Source: Diphasiastrum complanatum
Taxonomy: Eukaryota > Streptophyta > Lycopodiopsida > Lycopodiales > Lycopodiaceae
Length of the DNA stretch: 64,000 nt
Assembly: GCA_029204225.1 (NCBI GenBank)
Contig: CM055100.1
Coordinates: forward strand, 50,387,083-50,451,082
Direction of reading: 5' to 3'
This document shows, in pieces, positions 47,040-59,118 of the stretch; position 1 is the stretch's first letter; every line of letters starts with the position of its first letter. Under the pieces are notes generated by a model. The model ran no database searches and was not told the DNA's origin. It saw only the letters and a list, made by a program, of their open reading frames with translations. Made by a program: the position numbers and the translations under genes.

Positions 47040-48000
47040 CTGTATATAAAAATTATTAATGGAAAATTTGCATGCAACAAGAGGAATTGCAACATGGCAT
47101 CTATTCTGGTTGACCACGTGTCCCACCTATTTGTACATATTTAGGTGGTGACATTGTAATTCTTGTACTTTATGTAGGTGACATAATATTTTGTGGGGGC
47201 AATATCAATCTCATTGATGAAGCTAAGATGGCATTGTGTAGGGCAATCCTATCTCAGCATTTGGTGTTAAAAAAAAAAATCAAGCCAAGAAAATCAAATT
47301 GGATCATGTGGATACTCAAAATTGTGTGACTGATATTCTTACTAAACCCTTGCTAAAATCTTCATTCATTAAATTTAGATAAACTATTGGAATAACTATG
47401 TTAAAAAACTAGCCATTTTTTAGGAGTGTGAAAATTGTTAAAATCTAGCTAGTTTGAAGCATGCCACATGGCATCTATTGTGATTGGCCACATGTCCCAC
47501 TTCTTTGTACATAGTTAGGTGCTATTTTTGAGGTGATTTGTATCCATTCACGTGCTTAGGAGGTGGCCAAGATGAGCCCCAAAATTAATGTCCTAATTTG
47601 GTGACTGCACATGTCTTCACGTAATCCAACCACCAAATGGATATGACTCCTAATTTTTGAGCTTAGATTGTAGGGTAAGATCTAAACCTAATGATGTATT
47701 CCCCTAGTGCTCAGATCTAAGCTGATCCCTCATTGCTTTGATGAGGATCATTTCTACTTTCATTCATTGAGATGCAACTTTTAGTTTTTGGGACATTGTT
47801 TTCCAAGACTGAGTTGGAGCATCCATTGTTTTTTTATTTTGATGATCTAAATACTGAATTGAATGCTAACAAAGTGATTTGATGTCCCACAAGTATTTCA
47901 TGTTGCATCGACTGCTTTGTACTTGTTGATCATAGAGCAATTGCCAAAGAATCAATCTTGATGAGTTTCTAACAAAAAATCCGAGACTAGTCTTGATTGA
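47040..48000 (+). mobile_element. Internally deleted copia element
   Basis: About 60 bases match between 47091-47150 and 47461-47520 (catggcatctatt.tg.ttg.ccac.tgtccca), marking parts of two LTRs. Between them are an RT scrap (ILVLYVGDIIFCGGN, from 47155; the family normally has YVDD) and an RNase H end (VTDILTKPLLKSSFIKFR, 47325-47380). A purine-rich tract TTTTTAGGAG is followed by the 3' LTR start TGTGAAAATTG at 47427. Most of the element is deleted. The right LTR end is approximate. Confidence 0.65.
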
Positions 48001-49265
48001 TTTGGACATTTTGCAAACTCAAATGCTTCAATGAATCAATTGGAGATTTAAACACTCTAAATCTTGCATTTTTCATAGTTAGCTCCTTTCCACATTTGTG
48101 TCAAAGGAGAGAGCCATGAATTTGAGAGTTTGTTAATGATACTATGCTCTTTTGAGTATACTCTTGATATTGTATCCCTAGCCATAGATTTGTTCTAACC
48201 CTAATGATCATTCTGCTTTCCTCTCTCAATACTTGTCTTGATGTGATGTCTATTAGCATGATTTAAATGCTCTTACGTCAAAATTTGAGTGATTAAGCCT
48301 CCATGTCTCCATTTCAACAATTATGCTAGGTTAGCTCCACATAACTTAGTGTGACTGAATTTGCTTTAGATAATTGAAATAGTGATGTCCAAAGCTTCAA
48401 AAACAAATACAAGATAAAAAAATCCTTCTTTTAGATTGGTGAGTCTCTTCTTCCACAAGGAAATCTTTGAGCTGAATTTCTAGAATGGCAAGCCCATGAT
48501 TTATATATACGTACTGTGTTTCTCTGACTTTTGTAGTAAAAGCAAAGAATATTGGTCTTGGGCCTTTCCTGTTTTGGCCAGATCCACGAACTCCTTGATA
48601 GGAAAATTTGCAAGGAGTTCATCCCCCTATATAGAGCATTGGACTTCTAACATGTCCTCAAAAACTTGGTCAAGCTTGCATCAATGACAAATGGATGATT
48701 GCCAAAAAAAATTCGATTTGAAAATGACTGTGAAGATGGAGTGTGTACATAGCAACACTTTGATGTCGATGACTTGGCTTGATAAATTCTTGTCTTTGAT
48801 CCATTTAATGCCCATAATAAAACTGGTTAGCTTTTGTTTCACAAACATTTCATGCTTTGAAATTCTTTTGCTAGAAGTTATTTAATGTATCTTGCTGAGT
48901 TTAACAGCCTCAGACAAAGAGTGACTGTCCTCCAATAAGTGGCATATCGGTGAGAACCTCCGTCCCCATCCTCAAGGTTGAGTTCGACTCCACTAAGTCA
49001 CACAAACAAAATGATGATGACATTGAAGTCAATAATCATTTGCCACAATAAGCAAGAAGGATGTCACTTGCTTGGACTACCATTGAATAAATGGCTGCAT
49101 CTTAAATGAGTGCACAAGCAAGAGTTTATCTTTATCATACAATTACGACGAAGTGAGAGTTCCGTAATAAGCACCTGGACCTCTTGTATAATATACTGGA
49201 TCTAGAAATGAAAGTATCTTCATCCACTTCCAATTTATTTGACACTTTGCCTAAATGTCTTGATC
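48001..49265. other. Intergenic, downstream of the ABC transporter gene
   Basis: No gene is recognised. The frames at 48431-48622 (minus) and 48496-48687 (plus) are opposed, short and without motifs. Confidence 0.4.
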
Positions 49266-52200
49266 TCAAATAAATGGATGGGAACTTAAGCCCCCAATTT
49301 CCGCCTTGTATGTATATAGGGAAGAGTAGAGACCTCCTTCAGCCAATAGAGAAGAATGGGTACCTTCTTCCACCAGTCTGCCGCCGTTAATTACAAATAT
49401 TCTGTCAGCCCTTTGAACTGTTTCTAACCTGTGAGCTATCACAAAAACCTGGAAAATAAAAAACATAGAGAATTTTCTTGTCAATTGCATCTTGCAAAGC
49501 AAAGAATTTATGAAAGGATAGAAATAATTGGTGTCACCAAACCCATTTTCTTTGCAAAGAACAGGGTAATAATAAAGAGTCCTGAGCATTTAGGTGCTTA
49601 CAGTGCGGTTTCTCATCAATTGATCTAAGGCTTCCCTGACAAGCTTTTCTGAGTTATTGTCCAGTGCAGAAGTAGCCTCATCGAGAATGAGGATCGATGG
49701 GTTTTGATAAATAGCCCTAGCTATGGCCAATCTGATGATGTTCAGTACAAGATGTTAAAAGTTTTCCTCCATATATAGCCAAAAGAAACTAAGACATCAC
49801 CGACTAAAGTGGCAAGAAACAAGCAGAGCAAAGAAAGGTACAACACATTTGCAGATAAAGCTAAGCATGACTACCTTTGTCGCTGTCCTCCACTAAGATT
49901 AGACCCACGACCACCAAGGTTGGAATGATATCCAGATGGAAGTTTTCTTATAAACTCATCTGCATTGGCTAGACCTGCGGCTTGTTCAACTGCCTTGAAG
50001 TCCATTTGATCTGGAAGAACACCATATGCAATGTTTTCAAGCACAGTCCCTGTGAAAAGTACCTGAACGATGCACATGTTTCATGACAGGTCTGTGATTC
50101 TTAGCAACTCAAGCTGCAGTTTAATAGAAGGTTTCAATATTGAACTGCATTACTGAAAAATCACATATGGATTACGTGCTCAAGCAAGCATTTAGGGTGC
50201 TAAACTTAGAGTGAACTGTCAATCTAACTTTTTAAATAGCTCTAATCTGACAGCAAATAACAACGTGTAAGAACCAAGGTTTTGACTATGAAAAGCATAC
50301 AATGTCTTGAGGTACTATGCCAACTTCACGCCGCAAACTCTTCAAGCCTATCTCACGTATGTCATGCCCGTCAATGTATATTTGTCCTGCATTTCAAAAC
50401 AATATCCAGTCAGCTTTTGATGCCAATCAAGGCATCTAAAATGCCATGGATTCCCTAGCTATGTAGCCTAGCCCATCAAGGTTCTAAGATGGAAACTGAA
50501 AAGATTGCGGCAGCCAAGAATTCCTGGAGCTTCCTCTACATAGTAGCTAATTTTGGCATCTTACATTGATCATGAATCATAATATCTACACTTAGCTAAG
50601 GGTCAAAGGTGGGGAAAAGTACACTAACAGATGATTGATGTGTCAGTTATAGCTTCTTACTTATGTTTCTAGAAAGTAATGAGTTATAAAAACAGTTTGA
50701 TTCAAGTCAATCCTTCCAAATTTCTACACAAGATGAATATGGCAACTACATGTATTTCGTTTCAGTAAAAGCATCAAAGGCAATCTGAAGCTGTGACTGA
50801 AGACCGATATAGATTTATAACTACTAGAGTTATACACATATCCAAAGCATTGCATCAAAGTAGTTATGAAAAAATGTCAACGAACTATTGATTCTCCGAG
50901 AGAAGAGAGCAATTGACACTAGAATGCTTTGTGGCGGCCTCCTACAAAAAATTCATGCTTCCAAGTTTCTTTCCAAAGCACAGTCTAATGAACCCACTCA
51001 TTGGATGTTTACAAAACCCCTGCAGTCTCCCATGCCCGGAAAGGCAACTAAATGGCTGTAGTTCTTAAGTCACTCAATTAAGGATCCCAAAGCCCGAAGA
51101 CCATAATCCAATTTTCTTTGCTATCAGCCTATCTCCCAGTGGTTTCTCTCTAGCCCTTCCCTACTCCCATTGAGGCATTAATATACAAGATGTGCTTTAA
51201 GTTGTGTACATGTGCTTGTGTGCCAATCATCCAGCTCGGTTCTCAAAACTGAAAAGTATTCTTGGGGGCCAGAATCCTGCTGGTCAGATGGTGTTTGACA
51301 AATCCCAGAATTAGGGCACATCTAACATGATTTCAATGCTACAAGGGTTGAAAAAGTAGCATGAAGTGCATGCAGTACATCTATGAACCCTAAATTTGTA
51401 GCCCCGAACCTCTTGGACATCCAGCCCAAGTAAGAATCCAAGATGCCATCCCAAATTTCAAGGCCAAAAAATATGCATGTTGCCACACAATTGGTCGTAG
51501 CCAACATCGACAGGGGCTGCAACTCCTATTTGGCAGGCCTCATCCTTCCCCTGAGGTTCGTTCTTCACAGACCTGATTTTCCATACTGTCAGAAATCTAC
51601 ATAGCGTGATAGTAGGCAAAACAATTTGCTCCAAGCACAGGTATTTTCCCTCGTGTTTCAAACAACCTACCGTGTACAGGATCATATAGACGGAGAAGCA
51701 ACTTTGCAAGGGTTGTCTTTCCCCCTCCTGAGGGCCCCACCAAGGCAACCGTCTCACCAGCCCGTACATCTAAATGCAAATTGCTTAACACCCAGGGTGG
51801 GCAATCACCATAAGCAAAGAAAACATTTGAGAACTTTACATCACCAGAGACTTTTGCTAAAGTTATTGCTCCTGCTTTTTCAACGATCTGCATTCAAAGA
51901 GAAGTTCCATCAGCAACATTGCTCCATTTCTTAAGATCTCCAATCCTCAATATGCTTGAATCCATTAACATGTAGAAACTTCTGTGTAGTACGAACGAAG
52001 TCATGCATCACTTTTTTGAAAGAAAATCCGCCTACTGTGAAAGAAAAAGCTCCGCTCCTAACTACTGTACTATATGAAGCCTAAAACGTATCTCCACATG
52101 TGTCATGACAGAAGTGGAGCTGTCTTGTGCCATGCCTCAATTCCAACAAAAATTATCTGAATCTCCTAAAATATCAAATGGGCAAAAATTTAGCAAGGAT

Positions 52201-55200
52201 GCCTTTGAATAATTTGCAGTCAACTCGAATAATCGTTCAATGGCCGGCTCCCCTTGTTTCAAGTCATTGTACGCCTTTCCAATGGCCTGACACAATATTC
52301 AACAATCATAATGATATGAATGAATATATGGTTATGGAACCATCCCAAATAAATAATCAATAGATATACCGTAACTCCAAGTGAACTAAGAAAAAATTTA
52401 GCAAAAATTTCCATAAAAGAAGTGCCTTGCATCCAGTCTAAACCACTGGTTATGAATGTAATTGAACCCAAGAAGTCAAAAGGAAGAGCGTAGTAATCTT
52501 CTCAACTTTCACAAAAGAGTAGGATTTACACCTAATTTATGAGAAGATCCAAGAAACTCCATTTGAGACATGAGGTGATGAAGCGATACTCACCATATTT
52601 CTAACAGGAACTAGATAGACATCTATACAAAGTGCCAATTAAAGAATTTTTTCACTATCATAGCACCAGCCTCTTCCTCTTCCACAACATGCTTCAACCC
52701 AAACATAGAACACCATTCCATACCTTTTACGGAACAAAATAAAAATCAGTGAATTTCAGAATGCAAATGTGAATGAAAAGTTGTTTCAGAACGGTTTTGA
52801 ATTTCTGGAACATTCTGGGAAATATTTCTAGATTTTATTCCTTGGAGTTTTTCATAGGGAATTTGCATATTAGATGTCTTGCGTTAAAAAAACCCAAAAA
52901 AAAACCATACATTGTGAATGTTTGGCTCTTGAGTAATGCTTTGATTATTTATACGTCAAAACAATCTTTGAACAATGTAACGTACAATGAAGCAGAGTCT
53001 AGACTAGCAACCAGAAACTAATAACCATTTTATGAAATTTTAGATTACTGGAGAATGCCACGAGAAACTTGAAATTTTGAACTTAGAAATAAGGATGTCA
53101 CATAGCGCTCATCCAGCAGCATCAATAATTCTAAAAACCTTATGTTATAATGTCATATAGAGTTTAGCACATGGCTTGGCACATAGAAGTATAGTTATGG
53201 GAGCATGTGCATCATAAAAAACGAACAATACATGCCAACATCATCGATAAATGAAAAAACATCTAATCTCTACAACTCGTAGTTCTCATCTGAGGAGCTC
53301 TCCTCACTATCACTACTAGATGATGAGAAAGATGAAAGATCATCATCCTGTTGCGGTCTGCCCATGACTCTCCCTCCACCCCTACCTCTGCCTCTCGATC
53401 TATCATGGGATCGTCGGGACTTTAATGCCTATTCATGAGATTCTACTGTCTATGCCTGAGAAATCCCTGGCTCAACATGCAAATCCATGAGCCTAATTCG
53501 GCAAGGACCTCTAGGCCGGCCCCTTCTTTTGCATATCAATGATTTAGGCTCGGGCTATGTCTCTACATTTGGGTCAACAAATTGTCTCTCATCGCTAACA
53601 CACTCATCATCAAAACCCCCCTCTTGCTCATCTCCCTCCTCATCCTCATCATTGTCCTCCTCAGCCCCATGTCTTACAAGCTTCATCTTTGCCCTAGCCA
53701 ACGACTTAGTGACCCTACATGGCCTCCTCTCCCTGTGTGCCATCTCACAATGAAGGTCTGCAAAAATCTCATCGTCTACAACAGCCTGAGCCTCAGTGAT
53801 GTTGGTAGTAAGGCGCAATCATCTAGGTTCACCTGTCTAGGGCGCCCATCTTGTTGCTTGTGTCTAACCAATCTCAGGTTGGTGGTGCAGTAAACCGATT
53901 GCACTATGAAACAAAAAGCCTATTACACTTCTTTATGTGTATAAGAGACCATGTGCTCCAATTTCACTTGCAAGCCGAAGCAAAACAATCTTGTGCAAAA
54001 ATGTGTGGGGCAAATGTAGTGAGCTAAGGGAACCCATGCCAACAATGCCCCAACACTGCCCCACCATCTCAGTGGCTCCATCAAAAACTCTCTTTCCTCA
54101 ACCATTTCAGCAATGTAGGCCTCAACCCAAAGCCTCCCTCTAAGCCCAAATTGCTAGTCGCCTCTTGGTATGACCCTATACACTTGGATCCTATGTCCCA
54201 TACCACAGATCGATGCAATGTGTTGCATAGCCTAATCACCCTAACATAGCTTGTAATCAGGTTCATGATCTCTTAGAAGAATCCTCTCCCAAGTTCTCTC
54301 CCTCTAAGCCATAGATCTACATGTAGCCAAGAGCCAATGTCGTTAAGGTGTAGGTAAACTAAAGCATGTCCTTACCAGCAAGTTTGAATCAATTGAGTTA
54401 TGTCCAATCGGGAACATAACATTCTCTCTCCTTGAAACATTGAAGTTCTAAGTCATAAAGTTCAAAATCTTTTATATTTTGACTTCAACATTCTCCTAAG
54501 TGTTGTCATACTGTAATCTACCTTTCCATTTGATCAAAAGTTTAAAAATTGTTCTGATCCTTAACCTTTGATCTCTCCTTTCCAAAATTGCCTTTACGTC
54601 AAAAATGGTAAATGTCATTTAAGCTATACTATCTCATTATTTGAAACCAAGTTGTCCCCTACACCCAACTTCTCTTTCAATTATTGACATAAAAGACAAG
54701 GTGAACTCTAGTTCCAAGGGGTAGTGCCAAGCAATATGTGACTTGATGATCTGATCTTCTTGATTATCTTGTAAGGTCCACAATATCTTGGAGACAACTT
54801 ATAAATCTTTTTTGTTTTCTTTACTTGCGAGTCTTTTGAAACCCTCAAATAAACATCATATCTTCCCTAGATCTCTGTGACCGTTTTTTATTAGCATAAT
54901 CCTAAACTCAATCCTTTCAACTATGTAAGCTCTCTTTGCAACTTTCAACATATCTTATTGATCTTGCAAAAGATCGGAAATTGCTTTCATGTTAATACTC
55001 TTAAGGCCCATCATCCATGGTGATCTGGGTTGATATTCATACATCAACATGTAAGGACTAAACCCTATAGATGAATGCTTAGCATTATTGTCAGTAAACT
55101 ATACTAGTAGGAGATATCTTTCTCAATCAAACTACTTAAGAGAGGCTTATGTTCTCACCATGTCTTCCAATGTTTGATTAACTCTCTTGGTTTGACCATA

Positions 55201-58200
55201 TGATTGAAGATGAACAGAAAACCCAAGACTTGATTAAGTTCCAATTTCTCCAAAAATGTCTAGTAAACTCGGTGGTCACAATCACTAACAATCTCACTAG
55301 GCAATCTAGAAAGACTAAACAACTTCTCAATGAACACTTGAGCAAGTTCTAGAACCTTTATGTTACTTTTGGTCGCAACTAGACATTTGTTATGTTGTAA
55401 GTTTGGTTAGTCAGTTTATGGTAGCACCCAAGATGAATATTAAGAGCAACCATCTAGGATTTCCAATGGATGCATAGTCCACCTGCCTTAAAGCAATCCA
55501 CTTTATTCACTTGGCACTAGTGACACTTGAGGACGTGATCCTCTACATATGACTTCATTCTTGACCAATAAGAATCTGTTTACACGAGGTCATATGTTCT
55601 TTTTATGCTTGGATGACCACAACACTAGGGCTATCATAACATCCATATAGAAGCTGGCACCTTATATCCTACACGTCAAGCACACAAACTTGCTCTTTCT
55701 GGAGAAACAATCCATTTTGAATTTGCACATGCATAATCTTGCTATCCCTTTAATCAATCGTGGATTCGCAATTGGAGTCCCAATCTTGACTTCCTGCCAT
55801 ATACATCCAAAGAACACATTGGACGAACACAAGCTATGCTATAGAGAGTTATAAAGATTATGCTAGATCTCCAAAAACCTCATCTAGTTCACTTTGCTAA
55901 TATGACTAGGTGCATCGACCACCTTACTAGGAACCCCTTTTTGTATACACAATAGTCAAACTTTTGCATGAGCCCCAACCATCTAGCTTTTTGACGCATT
56001 AGGTCAAATGTGTTACAAAAGTACTTCAAGAATTGATTGTTCATATAGATGTCAAATTGGGTGCACAAAAATATCGTCCCCAAATTTTCAAAGCATGAAT
56101 GATTGTGACAAGTTCCTTTTCATGCGAAGGGTACCTTGACTATGCATCTGTAAGCTTCTTGCTTTCAAACACCCAATATTTTACCAATCGGCAATTTGAA
56201 CAAAGAATCGTGATCCGAATCGGTCTAGTTCGAATTTGCCGGTTCGAATCGAAAACATGTTCGAACCGGATTTTGGGAGAAAAACAAACAAACCTAAAAA
56301 TAGCACAGTAAAAATCGATTCAAACAAAGAATCGCCGATTCGAACCATGAGCACTCGAAGCACTTGATTAGGGTATGGGGAAGCCATAACAAATCCGAGC
56401 ATGGACAAAGTACAAGAGTAAGATCGAGAGAAGCCATTACATAGGAACTGATGAATCAATCTAGAACCTCCCTGGACACCAATATTTTCCTTCAAATACG
56501 GCTTGCTCGAGATTTAGTTGATCAAAAAAATCTTCAATGTCACCAACATCATGCAACCTATCGATAAAATTGATGACGAGAAGCATATTGTCCCAAAGTG
56601 CCTCCAACACTTATTGACTAACAATCAAGAACATCATCAAATAGTTTCAAACTCGATGTTACTCTAGCTCCTACAAGCCAATATAGAGGAATTATATAAG
56701 GAAACACTCTTAGTTAAAACTTTGTCAAGTAGTTCTAAAAATATCCATTTATGGCCGAAATCTTTGAAAACCATTGTGGACACCCCCAATCTGCAATTTC
56801 ACAATCCCAAGTTAATTTTTGACCTAAATTTATAGGGTTCTTATACCTACAAGACATTCTCTCTCTTCGAAGGAAAACATCTTGTTAACTTTCTTTTTAG
56901 CTCTTCCTCTAGCACTTTTTGGCATGAGTTTATTCCTCGTGCCCCCACCACCTCTCTTGGATGACCTCCGCATTTGGGCCGACTATGCTACTAGCCTATT
57001 CACAATACCCATTGACTCAACTATCTTTGTCTCTCCTGGACCATCTATTGATATGGTCCTTGCGGCCATTATAAGAATGAAGACCCATAGGACACGAGAT
57101 ATTGAGGACCTTCAATATGTATTGATTCATACTACCACCGACTTATAATTGCCCCCACCTTAGCCACTCTCCTCAACCACACTGTTTTCTCTAGCTTTCC
57201 ATCTTCCTGGTGCACCAATATCATCCACCCTATTCACAAAAATGGTGACCCCATGATCCCTGGTAACTATCACACTATCATGATTGGACATGTTCTTGTG
57301 AAGCTATATGGTACCATCCTTCAATGACTAGTCTATAGTGAGCTCAGAGGCAAAGTCCAGGAAATTACACGCTTTGGGCTAGGCAGGGTTGTGTGCCCAC
57401 TACTCTACATCAACCGTATTTTCATTCTTTGGAATTTGATCGATGAAGTGAAGCACAGGAAAGAGACGGTTTATTGTTGTTTTGTGGACTTCAGAAAAGC
57501 CTTTGGTTCTGTCCCCCATGCTCCATGCTCATTCAAAGACTTTGTGACCTTGGCTTCTCCACTGAAATTGTTCTAGTTGTGATGGCTCTTTATGAGAGAG
57601 TTTTGGGCAATTTTTGACATGGCAATGGTATTCTTTAAAATATTTGGAGCACCATTGGGGTGAAGCAGGATTGCTCTCTTTCACCGGTTCTCTTATTGAT
57701 GAGTTGGAGAGGGTCATTTCACAGTGTGGTGGATCGAGGGCTGTAGACTCAGCAACATTCTGATTGCCATTCTGCTTTATGCCAATGATGTGGTACTAAT
57801 CTCTCCGACTAGAGAGGGGTTACAACGACAGTTGGATTGCTTACATGTCTTTTGTATCAGTGGGGTTTGGGGGTCCTCAATACTTCTAGGGCTTATCTTA
57901 GAGAGCTTATCTTCAAAAGACAACCACTAGATGTGGTTTCATCATACACTTACTTGGGGATACTTTTCAGTTGTCCCACATTCAGTATGCGACAGGCAGC
58001 TACTGCTCGACTTGGGAAGGGACACTCTTCCCTCATTCAGTTAGAGAGGTTTGGTTTAAGGAAGTCCATCCGGATGCTTTGAGTAAGTTTAGACTGTTTG
58101 ACACCATTGTCACCCCCACAACCTTGTATGCAACTAAGACATGGTGTATCGGCCTTTCCTCCTCATGCTAGGCCATCATTCATTTCCGGGAGCTTGACAT

Positions 58201-59032
58201 AGCAAGGTTTCCAATTCTACCACAATATCTAGACACATAGTCTTAGATTCACATTGGGCCACTTCGTGTATCATCACATCAATTGACTATTGAAACCGGG
58301 AGGTTCCATGGTATCTCAAGAGAGGAGCGGATATGCCAGTTATGCTCTTAGAGGGATGTGGAGTCTGAGGAGCATTTTATCTATAGATGCCCTATATACT
58401 ATGAGATTAGAGGGAGATACCACTGCCTGTTTTGCGGCATGCCCACCACACTTCCATCACTCTCATAGCATATGAGGATTCCCACTGTGTTGCACTTATG
58501 TTACGAGAGATGTTCCTTACGATGTGATATATGCCGGTCAGCTCAACCGACTCATCCTAGTTCTCAATCTCAGATTACCTCCTTCTCTAAGAGAAGACTG
58601 CGCCAGGATCCAGAGTCTGATGGTGATGAGGTAGAAGACGACAATGCACCTTTTAATAGAGATCAAAGACAGCACTCCATTATGTCACAGCCTGAGCTAC
58701 CCATCCTATCATGAGGAGACACACTTCTCATCCTCTTAGTCAATGTCAGTAGCTACCTGAGTTAACTGACATTGCAGATCACATCACATCCTTCTTCTTA
58801 GCAACAGGACATGATGACATCATGATATTGACATTGTTATACCTCACCTTACATATCTAGCAACATTTGTATTCCTACATATCTCAATCATTTCAGCTCG
58901 TAGTATTTAGTTACATTATTTTCTTTTGTTATTGTTTTTGGAGACGTTTTCATATGCTCCCATTGATACCACATACTTGACATGTACATCTATTAGACTT
59001 ATATGCCTTTTGGCATGGAAAAGACATTAGTG

Positions 59033-59118
<86 letters not shown>

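Noticed and set aside
56210-56350. GGTTCGAATC text resembling a tRNA T-loop
   Set aside because: The words are part of a repeated cluster, and no acceptor, D or anticodon stems can be placed around them; the same applies at 60880-60950.
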